A stretch of 64,000 nucleotides of DNA. It comes from Aquisediminimonas sp031376385. Lineage in GTDB: Bacteria; Pseudomonadota; Alphaproteobacteria; Sphingomonadales; Sphingomonadaceae. Below are positions 1-8,643 of the stretch, in pieces; the stretch's first letter is position 1, and each line of letters begins with the position of its first letter. The translations under genes were made by a program, and so were the position numbers. The notes under the pieces are model-generated. The model searched no databases, was not told where the DNA came from, and saw only the letters and a program-made list of their open reading frames with translations. Location of the stretch: NCBI GenBank assembly GCA_031376385.1, contig JANMDQ010000026.1, positions 30,425 through 94,424 of the forward strand, written 5' to 3'.

Positions 1-339
1 TTGCAGGTTGAGCGTCTCAATAAATTCAATCAGGGCGTTGCGGTGAAACTCAATGGTGTAGATTTCATCATCGACTGGTTTGTCCGATCGGCCAAAGCCA
101 AATAAATCAGGCGCAAGGACACGGCCGTGCGGTGCGAAAATGGGGATCATTTTACGGTAGAGGTACGACCAACTTGGCTGGCCATGAAGACACAGAAATA
201 CTGGCGTATCAGCACCGCGTAACCCTTCATCCAAATAATGCATCCGCAGGCCGTTCTCATGCTGCCGATAATGCGGCGCGAAAGGATAGCCCGGTAAATC
301 GCTAAAATACTCGTCAGGGGTGCGCAGCGCCTTAATCAT
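1..339 (-). CDS. Haloalkane dehalogenase-like alpha/beta hydrolase (5' part, runs off window)
   Basis: The first 113 residues of an alpha/beta hydrolase are visible; the rest lies outside the window. The opening (MIKALRTPDEYFSDLPGYPF), HGQPSWSYLYRK at residues 52-63, the DLFGFGRSDKP block and EFHRN match the pattern of DhlA-type (HLD-I) haloalkane dehalogenases, which replace a halogen by hydroxyl using an Asp nucleophile. That Asp, the halide-binding Trp residues and the Asp/His pair would lie downstream, so dehalogenase activity cannot be judged here. DhlA has Glu in the HGEPTW motif; this protein has Gln. The start is an ATG preceded by a strong AGGAGGA ribosome-binding site. It lies 105 bp downstream of nasA on the same strand. 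Confidence 0.75.
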   Translation of the reverse strand, partial: MIKALRTPDEYFSDLPGYPFAPHYRQHENGLRMHYLDEGLRGADTPVFLCLHGQPSWSYLYRKMIPIFAPHGRVLAPDLFGFGRSDKPVDDEIYTIEFHRNALIEFIETLNLQ

Positions 340-444
340 GTCTTCCTCCTGTTCTCAGTCTTAATCGTCAAGAACAGGTTTGTTCGTTTGCCGGCGCAAG
401 TCAATCACATCCGCTTATGTTGAGCGGGCTGTCACAGGGTTCGA

Positions 445-3021
445 TCAAGCATCAACAGTTTGCTTGATGCTCTCAAGCAACGCCTTGATCGCAGGGCGAC
501 AAGATCCGCAGTTGGTGCCAGCATTAAGCGCGTCTCCAATGGATTCGACGGTGGATAGACTGTGGTCCGCGGCTGCCCTCAAAATAGTTTTTGTGCCAAC
601 GTCGAAACAGACGCAGACGATAGGCCCACGATCTGGTTGAGCTATCATGGGTCGTCCTGCAAGAAGTTCGGGCGTGGCGGCGTCGCCTTCGCCAAGCTGC
701 GCAGCGATCCAATCACGGTTAGGCAGCTGCCCAGACCGGGTGATGAAAAGCGCAGCTTCCAAGCCCCCTTCCGCGTTCCGCACCGCAATCCGACGTGTGC
801 CACGCGCGGCGTCAAAAGCCTCCATCTGTGCACCACCGGGCAACATTGATGCGGCGTCAATGCTCCCGTTTCCAGCCAGCTCCGTCAGCCATCCGCCGGG
901 AACGCGTGCAGAAATCCAAATCAGGGACGTCGCAAAAACAGGTTTATGTCGAGTCACGAGGAAGCCGCGCCAATCGCTTTCAACAGGGGCAACATGAACA
1001 GGCGAGTTTTTCAATCCCGGCTGCCCAGAGATTGGATCAGGCAAGCCGATCACCGCTCGGTTGGCGCGACCAGCATTTGTCAGCTGATCTGTCCAGTGCA
1101 TTGGCACATAAACATCACCCAAACGCTGAATCTGCGTCACATGAACCCGGAAAATTGCCTCTCCTTTTTCCGAGGTCACACAAGCGAGACCCTTGTCACT
1201 GAGACCATAAGCCAATGCGTCTTCTGGGTGCACTTCCAACAAGGGCTCACGCCGATGTTGGGAGAGACGCGGTGATAAGCCAGTGCGCGTCATCGTGTGC
1301 CATTGGTCCCGGTACCGCCCCGTGTTGAGAGTGAGCCGGTAAGCGGGGTCATGGCCGTTTAGCAGCGGATCAACGGCGATTAGTTTAGCGCGACCGCTGG
1401 GATGGCTGAAACGCCCCTTTGCAAACGGAGACGTGCCGCCCCATTGGTGCGGCGTCATCGTTTCATAGTCACTTGGTGTGGGAAGAGAGAGCGCTCGCTT
1501 ACCCTCATTGCGGAACTGCGTCATCGCCGCGAATTCGGCAAAGACATCGGCGTTGGATTGCCAATCAAATCCGGCAAATCCCATCCGCCGTGCCACGTCG
1601 GCGATGATTGCCCAGTCAGCGCGTGCCTCGCCTGGGGCCTCAAACAGAGCGCGCTGCCGGCTGATGACGCGTTCGCTGTTGGTGACCGTCCCATCCTTTT
1701 CCCCCCAGCCCAAAGCAGGCAGACGGATATGGGCGAGCTTTGCCGTGTCAGTATCGGCAATCATATCAGAGACGATCACCAACGGGCATTTCGCGATCGC
1801 GGCGTGGACGAAACCAGCGTCAGGCATGGAGACCGCCGGATTGGTCGCCATGATCCACAGGACCTGTATCTTGCCTTCATCAACCGCGCGAAACAGGTCA
1901 ATCGCCTTCAGGCCGGGCTGCTCTGCAATGCGGGGGCTGTTCCAATAGGCTTGAACCGTCGCGCGGTCTTCATCGGAAAAGCCCATATGGGCGGCCAGTG
2001 TATTGGCAAGCCCGCCAACTTCCCGCCCGCCCATGGCATTGGGCTGCCCCGTGATGCTAAACGGCCCCGCCCCTGGCTTGCCTATCCGGCCAGTGGCGAG
2101 GTGGAGGTTGATAATCGCATTGCCCTTGTCCACGCCGCCAACAGACTGGTTGGCACCCATGCTGAACAGGGTCAGCGTTTTTGGAAAAGCCGCAACAAGA
2201 TCAAAAAAACAGCACATATCTGCAAGCGAAAGGCCAGTTTGTTCAGAGAGTGCCTCCTGAGTGGGAGGTGGAGCAAGCTGCTCCCAAAATCCATCTGGCG
2301 TATCGACATGGTCTGACAAATAGGCCTCATCAATAAGCCCGTGTGCGCGCATCTCAGCCAGCAAGCCGTTAAACAAAGCGGTGTCAGCATCGGGCCGGAT
2401 CGCCAGATGCAAGTCAGCGCTCGCTGCTGTCTCTGTCCGGCGAGGATCAATGACCACAAGCTTCGTGCCAGAGGCGGCGCGCGCGGCCTCAATCCGTTGC
2501 CAGATGATCGGGTGGCACCATGCCGTGTTGGAACCCACCAGAACGATCAGTTCTGCTGCATCGATATCGTCATAGCTGCATGGCACCACATCTTCGCCAA
2601 AAGCACGAATATGGGCAGCGACTGCGCTGGCCATGCAGAGCCGAGAGTTGGTATCCATATTGGCAGAGCCGATATAGCCTTTCATCAACTTGTTGGCGGC
2701 GTAATAATCTTCAGTGAGCAGCTGGCCTGAACCGTAGATGGCAACGCTGTCTGGGCCGTAAGTGTCGATGGCCGCGCGCAGCCCGCCCGCCACTGTGGCC
2801 AAGGCCTCATCCCAGTTAACCCGAGCGTCGCCAATCATGGGGAAAAGCAAGCGCCCTTCAAGGCCGACAGTTTCCCCCAAATGGGTGCCTTTGGAACAGA
2901 GCTTACCGCGGTTGGCGGGGTGATCAGGGTCGCCTTTGACGGTGACGGTGCGATCACTGGATTTTGTGGCAATGACCCCGCACCCAACGCCGCAATAAGG
3001 GCATGTGGTTTTAACCGACAC
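445..3021 (-). CDS. nasA: Assimilatory nitrate reductase catalytic subunit
   Basis: A cytoplasmic molybdopterin enzyme that reduces nitrate to nitrite for assimilation. The 858 residues begin with a [4Fe-4S] motif (C7, C10, C14, C42). NMDTNSRLCMASAV follows, where Cys129 is the expected Mo ligand, then molybdopterin and dinucleotide-binding domains and a C-terminal BFD-like [2Fe-2S] domain (CVCF and NCGSC). This fused-BFD layout is typical of proteobacterial NasA. No Tat signal is seen. The start is GTG and overlaps the nirD stop by 11 bp, so translation is probably coupled. It appears intact, although the nirB in the same operon is truncated, which would leave nitrite reduction without its normal electron entry unless another copy exists. 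Confidence 0.92.
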   Translation of the reverse strand: MSVKTTCPYCGVGCGVIATKSSDRTVTVKGDPDHPANRGKLCSKGTHLGETVGLEGRLLFPMIGDARVNWDEALATVAGGLRAAIDTYGPDSVAIYGSGQLLTEDYYAANKLMKGYIGSANMDTNSRLCMASAVAAHIRAFGEDVVPCSYDDIDAAELIVLVGSNTAWCHPIIWQRIEAARAASGTKLVVIDPRRTETAASADLHLAIRPDADTALFNGLLAEMRAHGLIDEAYLSDHVDTPDGFWEQLAPPPTQEALSEQTGLSLADMCCFFDLVAAFPKTLTLFSMGANQSVGGVDKGNAIINLHLATGRIGKPGAGPFSITGQPNAMGGREVGGLANTLAAHMGFSDEDRATVQAYWNSPRIAEQPGLKAIDLFRAVDEGKIQVLWIMATNPAVSMPDAGFVHAAIAKCPLVIVSDMIADTDTAKLAHIRLPALGWGEKDGTVTNSERVISRQRALFEAPGEARADWAIIADVARRMGFAGFDWQSNADVFAEFAAMTQFRNEGKRALSLPTPSDYETMTPHQWGGTSPFAKGRFSHPSGRAKLIAVDPLLNGHDPAYRLTLNTGRYRDQWHTMTRTGLSPRLSQHRREPLLEVHPEDALAYGLSDKGLACVTSEKGEAIFRVHVTQIQRLGDVYVPMHWTDQLTNAGRANRAVIGLPDPISGQPGLKNSPVHVAPVESDWRGFLVTRHKPVFATSLIWISARVPGGWLTELAGNGSIDAASMLPGGAQMEAFDAARGTRRIAVRNAEGGLEAALFITRSGQLPNRDWIAAQLGEGDAATPELLAGRPMIAQPDRGPIVCVCFDVGTKTILRAAADHSLSTVESIGDALNAGTNCGSCRPAIKALLESIKQTVDA

Positions 3022-3355
3022 TGGCCAGCGCCTCAGCGCGTTTGATCAAAATCCGCCCACCATCAATCTTCACAGGGATGACAGGCACACAACCTTCATC
3101 CCCGCCCAGTGCCTTGCCAGTGATCAGCGAGATGCGCCAATTGTGCAAGGGGCAAGTGACAGTTGTATCGTGCACAATCCCTTGGCTGAGCGGCCCTTGC
3201 TTGTGCGGGCATTTGTTGACGAGCGCGTAGACCTGCCCGTTGGCAGTATGAAAAATCGCGATTTCTTCCCCGCCGCGCACGGGGAGCGTGCGCGCGCCCA
3301 AAGCTGGGAGCTGATCGACAGGGCCAATGTCGAGCCAGTCTCCGTGCAGGCTCAC
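3011..3355 (-). CDS. nirD: Nitrite reductase small subunit (Rieske-type NirD)
   Basis: A 114-residue Rieske-fold protein, the usual small partner of assimilatory NADH-nitrite reductase NirB. Both Rieske ligand pairs are present: C49-x-H51 (KCPHKQGPL) and C68-x2-H71 (TCPLHNW), so it could carry a [2Fe-2S] cluster. Some NirD proteins, such as the enterobacterial one, lack these ligands. It overlaps the nirB remnant upstream by 4 bp (ATGA type) and nasA downstream by 11 bp, so the three were one nirB-nirD-nasA operon. Because NirB here lacks its NAD(P)H-oxidising half, the present role of this subunit is uncertain. Confidence 0.88.
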   Translation of the reverse strand: MSLHGDWLDIGPVDQLPALGARTLPVRGGEEIAIFHTANGQVYALVNKCPHKQGPLSQGIVHDTTVTCPLHNWRISLITGKALGGDEGCVPVIPVKIDGGRILIKRAEALASVG

Positions 3356-4506
3356 GCTGCCACCAATGGTCGGATTTCGGCCAAATGCTGATGCAGTTTA
3401 TAGTCCTCACCCGCGGCGCGCTTTTCCCAAGGGTCATCCTGCATGAAGCTTTGGGAATAGAGGAAGCGCACGCGGAGGGCTTCCCGGCCCGCTTCGTCCT
3501 CAACAATCCGCGATTTGATATACTCCATACCAACCCGCTCCACCCAAGGCGCAGTACGATCAAGATAGCGGGCTTCTTCGCGGTAAAGCTGAATGAAGGC
3601 CGCACAGTAATCAAGGGCTTCCTGTTCAGTATCAACTCTGCACAAGGCATCGGTACCGCGCAGATGGATGCCGCCATTGCCGCCGACCGAAAGTTCGTAG
3701 CCACTGTCCACACAGATGATCCCAAAATCCTTGATCGTGGCTTCAGCGCAGTTGCGCGGACAGCCCGAGACTGCAATTTTGAATTTGTGGGGCATGAAGC
3801 TGCCCCAAGTCATCCGCTCCGTCTTGATGCCCAGCCCCGTTGAGTCCTGCGTGCCGAAGCGGCACCATTCAGACCCAACGCAAGTTTTCACGGTGCGGAG
3901 CGCCTTTGCATAGGCATGGCCACTGACCATTCCGGCGGCATTAAGGTCTGCCCAGACGGCGGGCAAATCCTCTTTCTTGATCCCGAAGATGTCGATCCGC
4001 TGGCCGCCTGTGACTTTGATCAGCCGCGCCTCATATTTCTCAGATACATCGGCAATCGCGCGCAGTTCAGTGGGGTTAGTCACCCCGCCCCACATGCGCG
4101 GGACGACTGAATAGGTGCCATCCTTCTGGATGTTGGCGTGCATCCGTTCGTTCACAAAGCGCGACTGGTTATCGTCGACAAACTCGCCCGGCCAAGCGCT
4201 GAGCAGATAATAATTCAGCGCGGGGCGGCAGGAGGCGCATCCGTCAGGCGTGGTCCAATGGAGTTCCTGCATAACCTGCGGGATTGCCTTCAGGCTCTTT
4301 CCAATGATGTTTCGCCGCGCATCTTCATGCGTGAAGCTGGTGCATTTGCACATCGGCTTATTGTCGCGTTCACCGGCATAATCATCGCCGATCGTCAGCG
4401 CGAGGAGATTTTCGACGAGACCCGTGCACGATCCGCAACTCGCGGATGCCTTGCAAGTAGACCGCACCGCATCAAGGCTGGCAGCACCGCCTGCGATGCA
4501 CGCCAT
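3352..4506 (-). pseudogene. nirB: nirB, 5'-truncated: only the C-terminal (BFD + siroheme) half of the nitrite reductase large subunit
   Basis: The 384 residues from the first Met correspond only to the second half of NirB, which is normally about 800 or more residues. Present are part of the first BFD domain (ASCGSCTGL), a second BFD-like [2Fe-2S] motif (C53, C55, C90, C93) and the siroheme/[4Fe-4S] ligands C209, C215 (TCVGSEWC) and C249, C253 (SGCPRNC). The FAD and NAD(P)H domains are gone. Reading upstream of the Met, homology continues through CNGVSKGQV (to about 4533) and then stops inside what is normally a CGCNG motif. Beyond that lies an opposite-strand MFS remnant. AAGGG about 9 nt before the ATG could allow translation of the fragment. 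Without the flavin domain it should not accept electrons from NAD(P)H. Confidence 0.82.
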
Positions 4507-4539
4507 TACTTGGCCCTTGGATACGCCATTGCAGGGGCG

Positions 4540-4810
4540 TTGCGTGCTGCTAGGAGAGGCGCAAACAAATCGGCAATCAATGAACCGGGGGTGACGGTAA
4601 GTGAAGCCATAAGAGGATACCGATTCTGGCTACTCAAACTTTGCTTTTTTCTGCTCGGATTTGCGATATCGGGTATCGTTCCGAACCGGGTTCCAATGAT
4701 GGTGGGGCAAGGGTTCACCATCACTGCTGCCACCAGTTTGGCGGGCTTGCTGGGCCTCCCTGTCTTTTGTGGCCGTCTCATGACAGGAATTGCTCTCGAC
4801 CATGAGTGGA
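4540..4810 (+). pseudogene. Internal fragment of an MFS transporter
   Basis: On the plus strand an open frame without its own start encodes an MFS-like stretch: EPGVTVSEAIRGYRFWLL, then a hydrophobic helix (FFLLGFAISGIVPNRVP), then a second helix ending LLGLPVFCGRLMTG. This resembles the loop and helices 7-8 of a 12-helix MFS protein, including the post-helix GRL motif. The frame loses the MFS pattern after about 4800 (IALD then unrelated residues), and the N-terminal half is absent. It abuts the broken end of nirB in the opposite orientation. I infer a deletion or inversion scar that joined two formerly separate genes. Confidence 0.6.
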
Positions 4811-4915
4811 AATATCACCGACACAGTCGTCCTCAACTATTTGAACAACCATGTCGAAACGCCATTAGGCTTCAGCCCCTCGCCATGAACCTACCGGCGT
4901 CAGCCGGTCTGTCAT
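4811..4915. other. Short non-coding stretch between the MFS remnant and the FAH gene
   Basis: No recognisable gene. It holds a 6-bp stem with 4-nt loop (ACCGGC-GTCA-GCCGGT, about 4893-4908) without a T-run. This might slow transcription leaving the catabolic operon towards the nirB remnant, but it is weak as a terminator. A 28-codon frame starting at the ATG near 4802 matches nothing I know. Confidence 0.35.
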
Positions 4916-5911
4916 TCAGTCGACCTGAAGGTCGACAGGGTTTCGCAATGTGCCAATGCCTTCAATCTCCACAGCGACTGGCCCGCCCAGCCGGGATATG
5001 TCGAGATCCCAGGTCGTCGCATATTTCTCCGGCATGGCAGGCACGGCAGCCATGCCGAAATGAATGATGTCGCCGGGTTCCAGTGTCATGAACCGCGACG
5101 CCTGAGCGACCACTTGCTGTACGTTGAAAGACAGGTTTGACGTTGAGTCATTCGTAACAAGGTCATCGCCCAGCCAGCCTTTGATTGCCAGATTATTAGG
5201 GTCACCGATGGCGTCTGTGGTGGTGATATAGGGGCCCATCGGCGCGAATGTGTCGCAGCCTTTTGATCGAGCGTGGTAAGTCAGATATATCGTGCTGTCA
5301 TTTTCGTCACGCAGTTTGCGCCAGGTAATTTCGGGGCCCTTCAACCCGGGCATATTGATTTCAATGCTATCCTCTTCTTTGAGCTTAGGAGAGGTAATGT
5401 CGTTGATGATGGTAAAACCAAAAATATGGTCCAGCACTTGATCTTCGCTAATGTTTCGCGCGCGCTTTCCGATGACAGCAGCCAGTTCCGGCTCAGGGTG
5501 GGTGAGGCCATAGTCCTCGCGGATTACGATGGCGTCGCCGTGACCGATCAGCGCGGATGGTGGTTTCATGAAAAGGCCCGGCGCTTTCCACGCGCGGTGC
5601 CCCCATTTGTTAATCGAACTATTATTGATTGGCACGCCGAGGATCTTTGACGGTCGCCGGATCGGTGCCCGGAAATGCACATCACTCAGCGAATGGCTAA
5701 TAGCCTTGAGGCCACCATCTGCCACTTGCGCCGCGATGTCATTGGCCGCAGCCTGCTCGCTTTCGCCGGCTTCAACAAATTCCAGCAACGTGCGCGGCTG
5801 CGAACCCTGACCATTCGCCGTTGCCGCCGCCGCGTAATCCACAACCCTGTCGTCATCTGTCAGAAAGCCAAAGCATTCCCGGCCTTGCACAGCAAAACTA
5901 AGCCATTTCAT
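4916..5911 (-). CDS. Fumarylacetoacetate hydrolase (FAH) family protein
   Basis: A 331-residue FAH-superfamily enzyme. This fold uses a divalent metal to hydrolyse, hydrate or decarboxylate 2-keto or 3-keto acids from ring cleavage. The metal-binding pattern is visible as HPEPELAAVIGK (E-x-E), with a further acidic ligand in GFTIINDITS. A conserved N-terminal domain precedes the catalytic barrel, as in 2-oxohept-3-ene-1,7-dioate hydratases and acylpyruvases. It is the last gene of the minus-strand catabolic operon, 30 bp after the flavin monooxygenase. It probably acts late, on an open-chain keto acid. FAH sequences do not reveal substrate reliably, so hydratase, hydrolase and decarboxylase remain possible. 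Confidence 0.85.
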   Translation of the reverse strand: MKWLSFAVQGRECFGFLTDDDRVVDYAAAATANGQGSQPRTLLEFVEAGESEQAAANDIAAQVADGGLKAISHSLSDVHFRAPIRRPSKILGVPINNSSINKWGHRAWKAPGLFMKPPSALIGHGDAIVIREDYGLTHPEPELAAVIGKRARNISEDQVLDHIFGFTIINDITSPKLKEEDSIEINMPGLKGPEITWRKLRDENDSTIYLTYHARSKGCDTFAPMGPYITTTDAIGDPNNLAIKGWLGDDLVTNDSTSNLSFNVQQVVAQASRFMTLEPGDIIHFGMAAVPAMPEKYATTWDLDISRLGGPVAVEIEGIGTLRNPVDLQVD

Positions 5912-5941
5912 AATATCATTCCCAGTTCGGAGAGTGCGAGA

Positions 5942-7111
5942 TCAAAGCAGTTTTGCGTCCATCGGCATGCCGATCAAATGCCGCCCAAGAATTTGCGCGA
6001 CAACATCATAATCGGAATAGGCATGGGCTGCGGTGGCCTGAGCGTCACGGAACAATCGTTGCAGAGGACTGTTCGAATAGATTGCCCCACCGCCGCTGGC
6101 GCCAAACACAAGATTGACGGCCTGAACGGACAGCTTGGTGGCAAAGGCTTGGGTTGTGCGCCAACCAATGAACACATCCATATCTGGCACCATGCCGTTG
6201 GTGGCGTAAATATCGAAATTCAGCCATTCCTTTTCAAGCAAAGCTTGCGCTGCCATCACGATATGATGAGCTTCTGCCAGTTTCATGTAGGACGGCGCTG
6301 ACTCAGATACTTTGGCGCCGGTGTAGGCGCGGTGGCGATCCGAAAGCCGGATGCGATATTTCTCAAGCGCGGCTTTTGCGATCCCCAGGGCCACTGCTGA
6401 GAAGCCACCACCAAAAATGGGCTGGAACGGCAAACGAAACAAGGCGCCGTCATGCAAGCCGACGCCGCGTGCCGTCCCGAAGTTCAGCGCGGCAAATGTC
6501 TCAATCCGGTAATCAGGAACGAACACATCCTTGACGACCAGGTCTTTGCTACCCGTGCCCTTCATCGCGCCGGCAAACCAGGTGTCGACAATCTCATAAT
6601 CTGACCGTGGCAGGATGGCGAGGGCATGTTCCTTCTCACCGGTTTCGGTATTATCCTGCAAAAATCCAACCATCGCCCAGCTGGCATGATCGCATCCGCT
6701 TGACCATGAATAGTTGCCCGACAAGCGGATGCCGCCTTGCGCCGGGGTGGTTTTTCCAAACGGAGCCACAGACGATGAGACCATTGCCGTTGGATCAGCA
6801 CCCCAGATTTCGTCTTGCAGCTTTTTGTCATAATAAGCGACGGCATGAGAATGGGCGATGAGCAATTGCATGGCCCATGCGGTTGACGGACACGCGCCTG
6901 CAATCGCCACCGTAACGGGGTAAAGCTGACTGGGGAGAACTTCCAGTCCGCCGTACGCCCTCGGCTTGAACGCATCGAGATAGCCAACAGCACGAAGAGC
7001 CGCGACATTTTCATCAAGCACCTGGCGGGCATCCTCACACGCCTGAGCACGAGCCTCAAGTTCGGGAAGCAAAGGCGTGATGCGGTTGAGCAGATCATTC
7101 TGAATATGCAT
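5942..7111 (-). CDS. Flavin-dependent monooxygenase of acyl-CoA dehydrogenase fold (HsaA/IacA-like)
   Basis: A 389-residue protein with the acyl-CoA dehydrogenase fold but the features of group D two-component monooxygenases, such as HsaA, 4-hydroxyphenylacetate hydroxylase (C2-type) and IacA. It has an N-terminal helical domain, a beta-domain block (GIRLSGNYSWSSGCDHASW, GTGSKDLVVKDVFVPDYR) and a C-terminal four-helix domain with FGASGGGAIY. The wording of these blocks favours hydroxylation of an aromatic or indolic compound over CoA-thioester dehydrogenation. Such enzymes need reduced flavin from a partner reductase, and none is obvious nearby. The ATG is followed 30 bp past the stop by the FAH gene. 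The exact substrate is unknown. Confidence 0.78.
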   Translation of the reverse strand: MHIQNDLLNRITPLLPELEARAQACEDARQVLDENVAALRAVGYLDAFKPRAYGGLEVLPSQLYPVTVAIAGACPSTAWAMQLLIAHSHAVAYYDKKLQDEIWGADPTAMVSSSVAPFGKTTPAQGGIRLSGNYSWSSGCDHASWAMVGFLQDNTETGEKEHALAILPRSDYEIVDTWFAGAMKGTGSKDLVVKDVFVPDYRIETFAALNFGTARGVGLHDGALFRLPFQPIFGGGFSAVALGIAKAALEKYRIRLSDRHRAYTGAKVSESAPSYMKLAEAHHIVMAAQALLEKEWLNFDIYATNGMVPDMDVFIGWRTTQAFATKLSVQAVNLVFGASGGGAIYSNSPLQRLFRDAQATAAHAYSDYDVVAQILGRHLIGMPMDAKLL

Positions 7112-7144
7112 GGTTCGTCCTCAAATAAATTCGGTAAAGCGCGA

Positions 7145-7582
7145 TTAGGAGGTTTTGACGGTCGCTACGGCGATGCCAAGAAGGACCACAAACGTGCCAA
7201 AGACGGTAACATTCAAATCAACGGAAAGCGGCCCGACCTTGATCGGCAAATAGCCATTGTCGTCAAACGCGCGCCCGCCGTAGAGCGGCATGGCGAAGAA
7301 TGTGACGAAGAATGCCCCGTAAGCCGACGCTGCAAACCCCATCACCAGATAAAGCTGCTGGAGGTAGAAGCCATAATCATTCCAGAGCAGGATCAGGCCG
7401 ATGATCCCGATGCCAAGCGCAGTCAGGCACTGCCAGACAACGTGGAACCTTGCGTGGGGTGTCCATAACGGGTTGGTCGCATGGGTTTTGTTAAAGTCAG
7501 CACCAATCGGAACAATCGAAAATCCGATCGTAACAATCGTTAGCAGGATGCGGGCAAGGCCATTGTCTTCATAAAGTGCCAC
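7145..7582 (-). CDS. Small four-helix membrane protein of unknown function
   Basis: A 145-residue protein with about four predicted transmembrane helices: near the N-terminus (ILLTIVTIGFSIVPIGA), two in the middle, and one at the C-terminus (FGTFVVLLGIAVATV). A conserved-looking segment, THATNPLWTPHARFHVVWQ, sits between helices 1 and 2. From memory this resembles small DUF6640-type membrane proteins, but I could not check. The start is GTG with AGGGGAG 8 nt upstream, only 3 bp after the SnoaL-like gene, so it belongs to the ring-hydroxylation operon. A role in substrate passage or membrane anchoring is possible, but nothing in the sequence proves it. Confidence 0.6.
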   Translation of the reverse strand: MALYEDNGLARILLTIVTIGFSIVPIGADFNKTHATNPLWTPHARFHVVWQCLTALGIGIIGLILLWNDYGFYLQQLYLVMGFAASAYGAFFVTFFAMPLYGGRAFDDNGYLPIKVGPLSVDLNVTVFGTFVVLLGIAVATVKTS

Positions 7583-7585
7583 GGT

Positions 7586-8056
7586 TCATTCTCCCCTTGA
7601 TTGTTGCGCGGCGACAAGCTGCGGCATCCGCCCAAACAAAGGCGTCACCCAGCGCCGAGCATAGAGATAGGTGCCGCCCGTGCAGATGATTTGGTCATGA
7701 TAATCCATGATGGCAGTGACGGTGGCCGGATAAGGCGGATCGCCATCGGCGGCAAAAAGTGTAAGCGTCGACCATGCCAATATGCCGCCACCTTCGGCGC
7801 GGGCAAGGCGGGCGGGAGAGAATATATGGCGGGAAAGGCGTTTGCCCCGCTCGCGTCGTTCGCGGTAAAAGGCGTCAATTGCTGCTGTGCCGGGCATCTC
7901 GAACTGGTCATACCCATAGACGCCATCGGCCGTGAAAAGCGACGAAACGCCGTCGCCTGCCTGATGGTCAATCCGCCAGGAAAATTCGGCCGCAAGGTCG
8001 GCGACGGCTAGCCTTTCATGGGCCGTAAAATCAGCCAATTGCCCTTCTCCACTCAT
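7586..8056 (-). CDS. SnoaL-like / ring-hydroxylating dioxygenase beta-like protein
   Basis: About 156 residues with the alpha+beta cone fold signature of the NTF2/SnoaL superfamily: an N-terminal helix pair (LADLAAEFSWRIDHQ), then LFTADGVYGYDQ and the GTAAIDAFYRERRERG segment, followed by long beta strands with MDYHDQII. Members are dioxygenase small subunits, isomerases or lyases. It lies just after the true Rieske beta subunit and before a small membrane protein, in the same operon. The in-frame sequence extends upstream to a TTG at 8080; I prefer the ATG at 8056 because the N-terminal extension is not family-like. Catalytic residues cannot be assigned. Confidence 0.65.
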   Translation of the reverse strand: MSGEGQLADFTAHERLAVADLAAEFSWRIDHQAGDGVSSLFTADGVYGYDQFEMPGTAAIDAFYRERRERGKRLSRHIFSPARLARAEGGGILAWSTLTLFAADGDPPYPATVTAIMDYHDQIICTGGTYLYARRWVTPLFGRMPQLVAAQQSRGE

Positions 8057-8136
8057 GCTACAAACATGGTCGAGATTCAAGCGTGTCTCTATAAGTGTTC
8101 ACTCATATTCTGGGCGTTCTTATTCTGGGTAGTCGC

Positions 8137-8643
8137 TTACAAGATGAAGGAAATATCCGTCTGCGCCTCATCAGCGTTGATGAGCGTGACGGTCTTTCGC
8201 ACCATGAGCGGCGCTGGCCCCGCGAGATCGAAAACATGTTCGACATCCGCCGCCATCATCCTTTGCACGGATCGGCGAGACGCTAAGAGCAGGAGCGATG
8301 AAGACAGATGGTAAAGGCTGTCATCCGAGTTTAGCTGCACAAAGCGCGATAAGCTGCGGACGGTATGCGTCGAGGGCGTGGTGACCAATGCTGTCCCGCT
8401 TTGCAGACGGCGGACCCGGCGATGGCGCATATCTTCGTCATCATAAATATAGTTGAGGCTGTTGAACGGATCCGCTGCGGCGTCCCGCGTCGCCGGCACG
8501 ATGTAGAGACCGTCGCCCCGCCAAAGCGATAGCCAGGCACTATAATCCTGCCGATCCAGGATAAGCGCTTCGTTCATCAGGAACGCGACGCAGCGATCAA
8601 AATCGTTCATGCTTGTAGATGGTGCGCGGGTATCAGTAAGCAT
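8137..8643 (-). CDS. Aromatic-ring-hydroxylating dioxygenase beta subunit
   Basis: A 168-residue protein with the family pattern of Rieske dioxygenase small subunits: a start helix (CVAFLMNEALILDRQDYSAW), the LWRGDGLYIVPA strand, NYIYDDEDMRHRRVRRLQSG and a C-terminal KTVTLINADEAQ. The subunit is structural and completes the alpha3beta3 hexamer. It overlaps the end of the alpha-subunit gene by 11 bp, which suggests coupled synthesis and a stable partnership. An alternative ATG lies 33 bp further in (MNDFDRC). It is shorter at the C-terminus than some homologues but shows no frameshift. Confidence 0.85.
   Translation of the reverse strand: MLTDTRAPSTSMNDFDRCVAFLMNEALILDRQDYSAWLSLWRGDGLYIVPATRDAAADPFNSLNYIYDDEDMRHRRVRRLQSGTALVTTPSTHTVRSLSRFVQLNSDDSLYHLSSSLLLLASRRSVQRMMAADVEHVFDLAGPAPLMVRKTVTLINADEAQTDISFIL

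Noticed and set aside
1402..2316. 304-codon plus-strand frame
   Set aside because: It is antisense to the molybdopterin domain of nasA and shows no protein-family pattern.
4138..5067. 309-codon plus-strand frame as a whole gene
   Set aside because: Only its middle third is MFS-like; the first part is antisense to nirB and the last part antisense to the FAH gene. Kept only as a transporter remnant.
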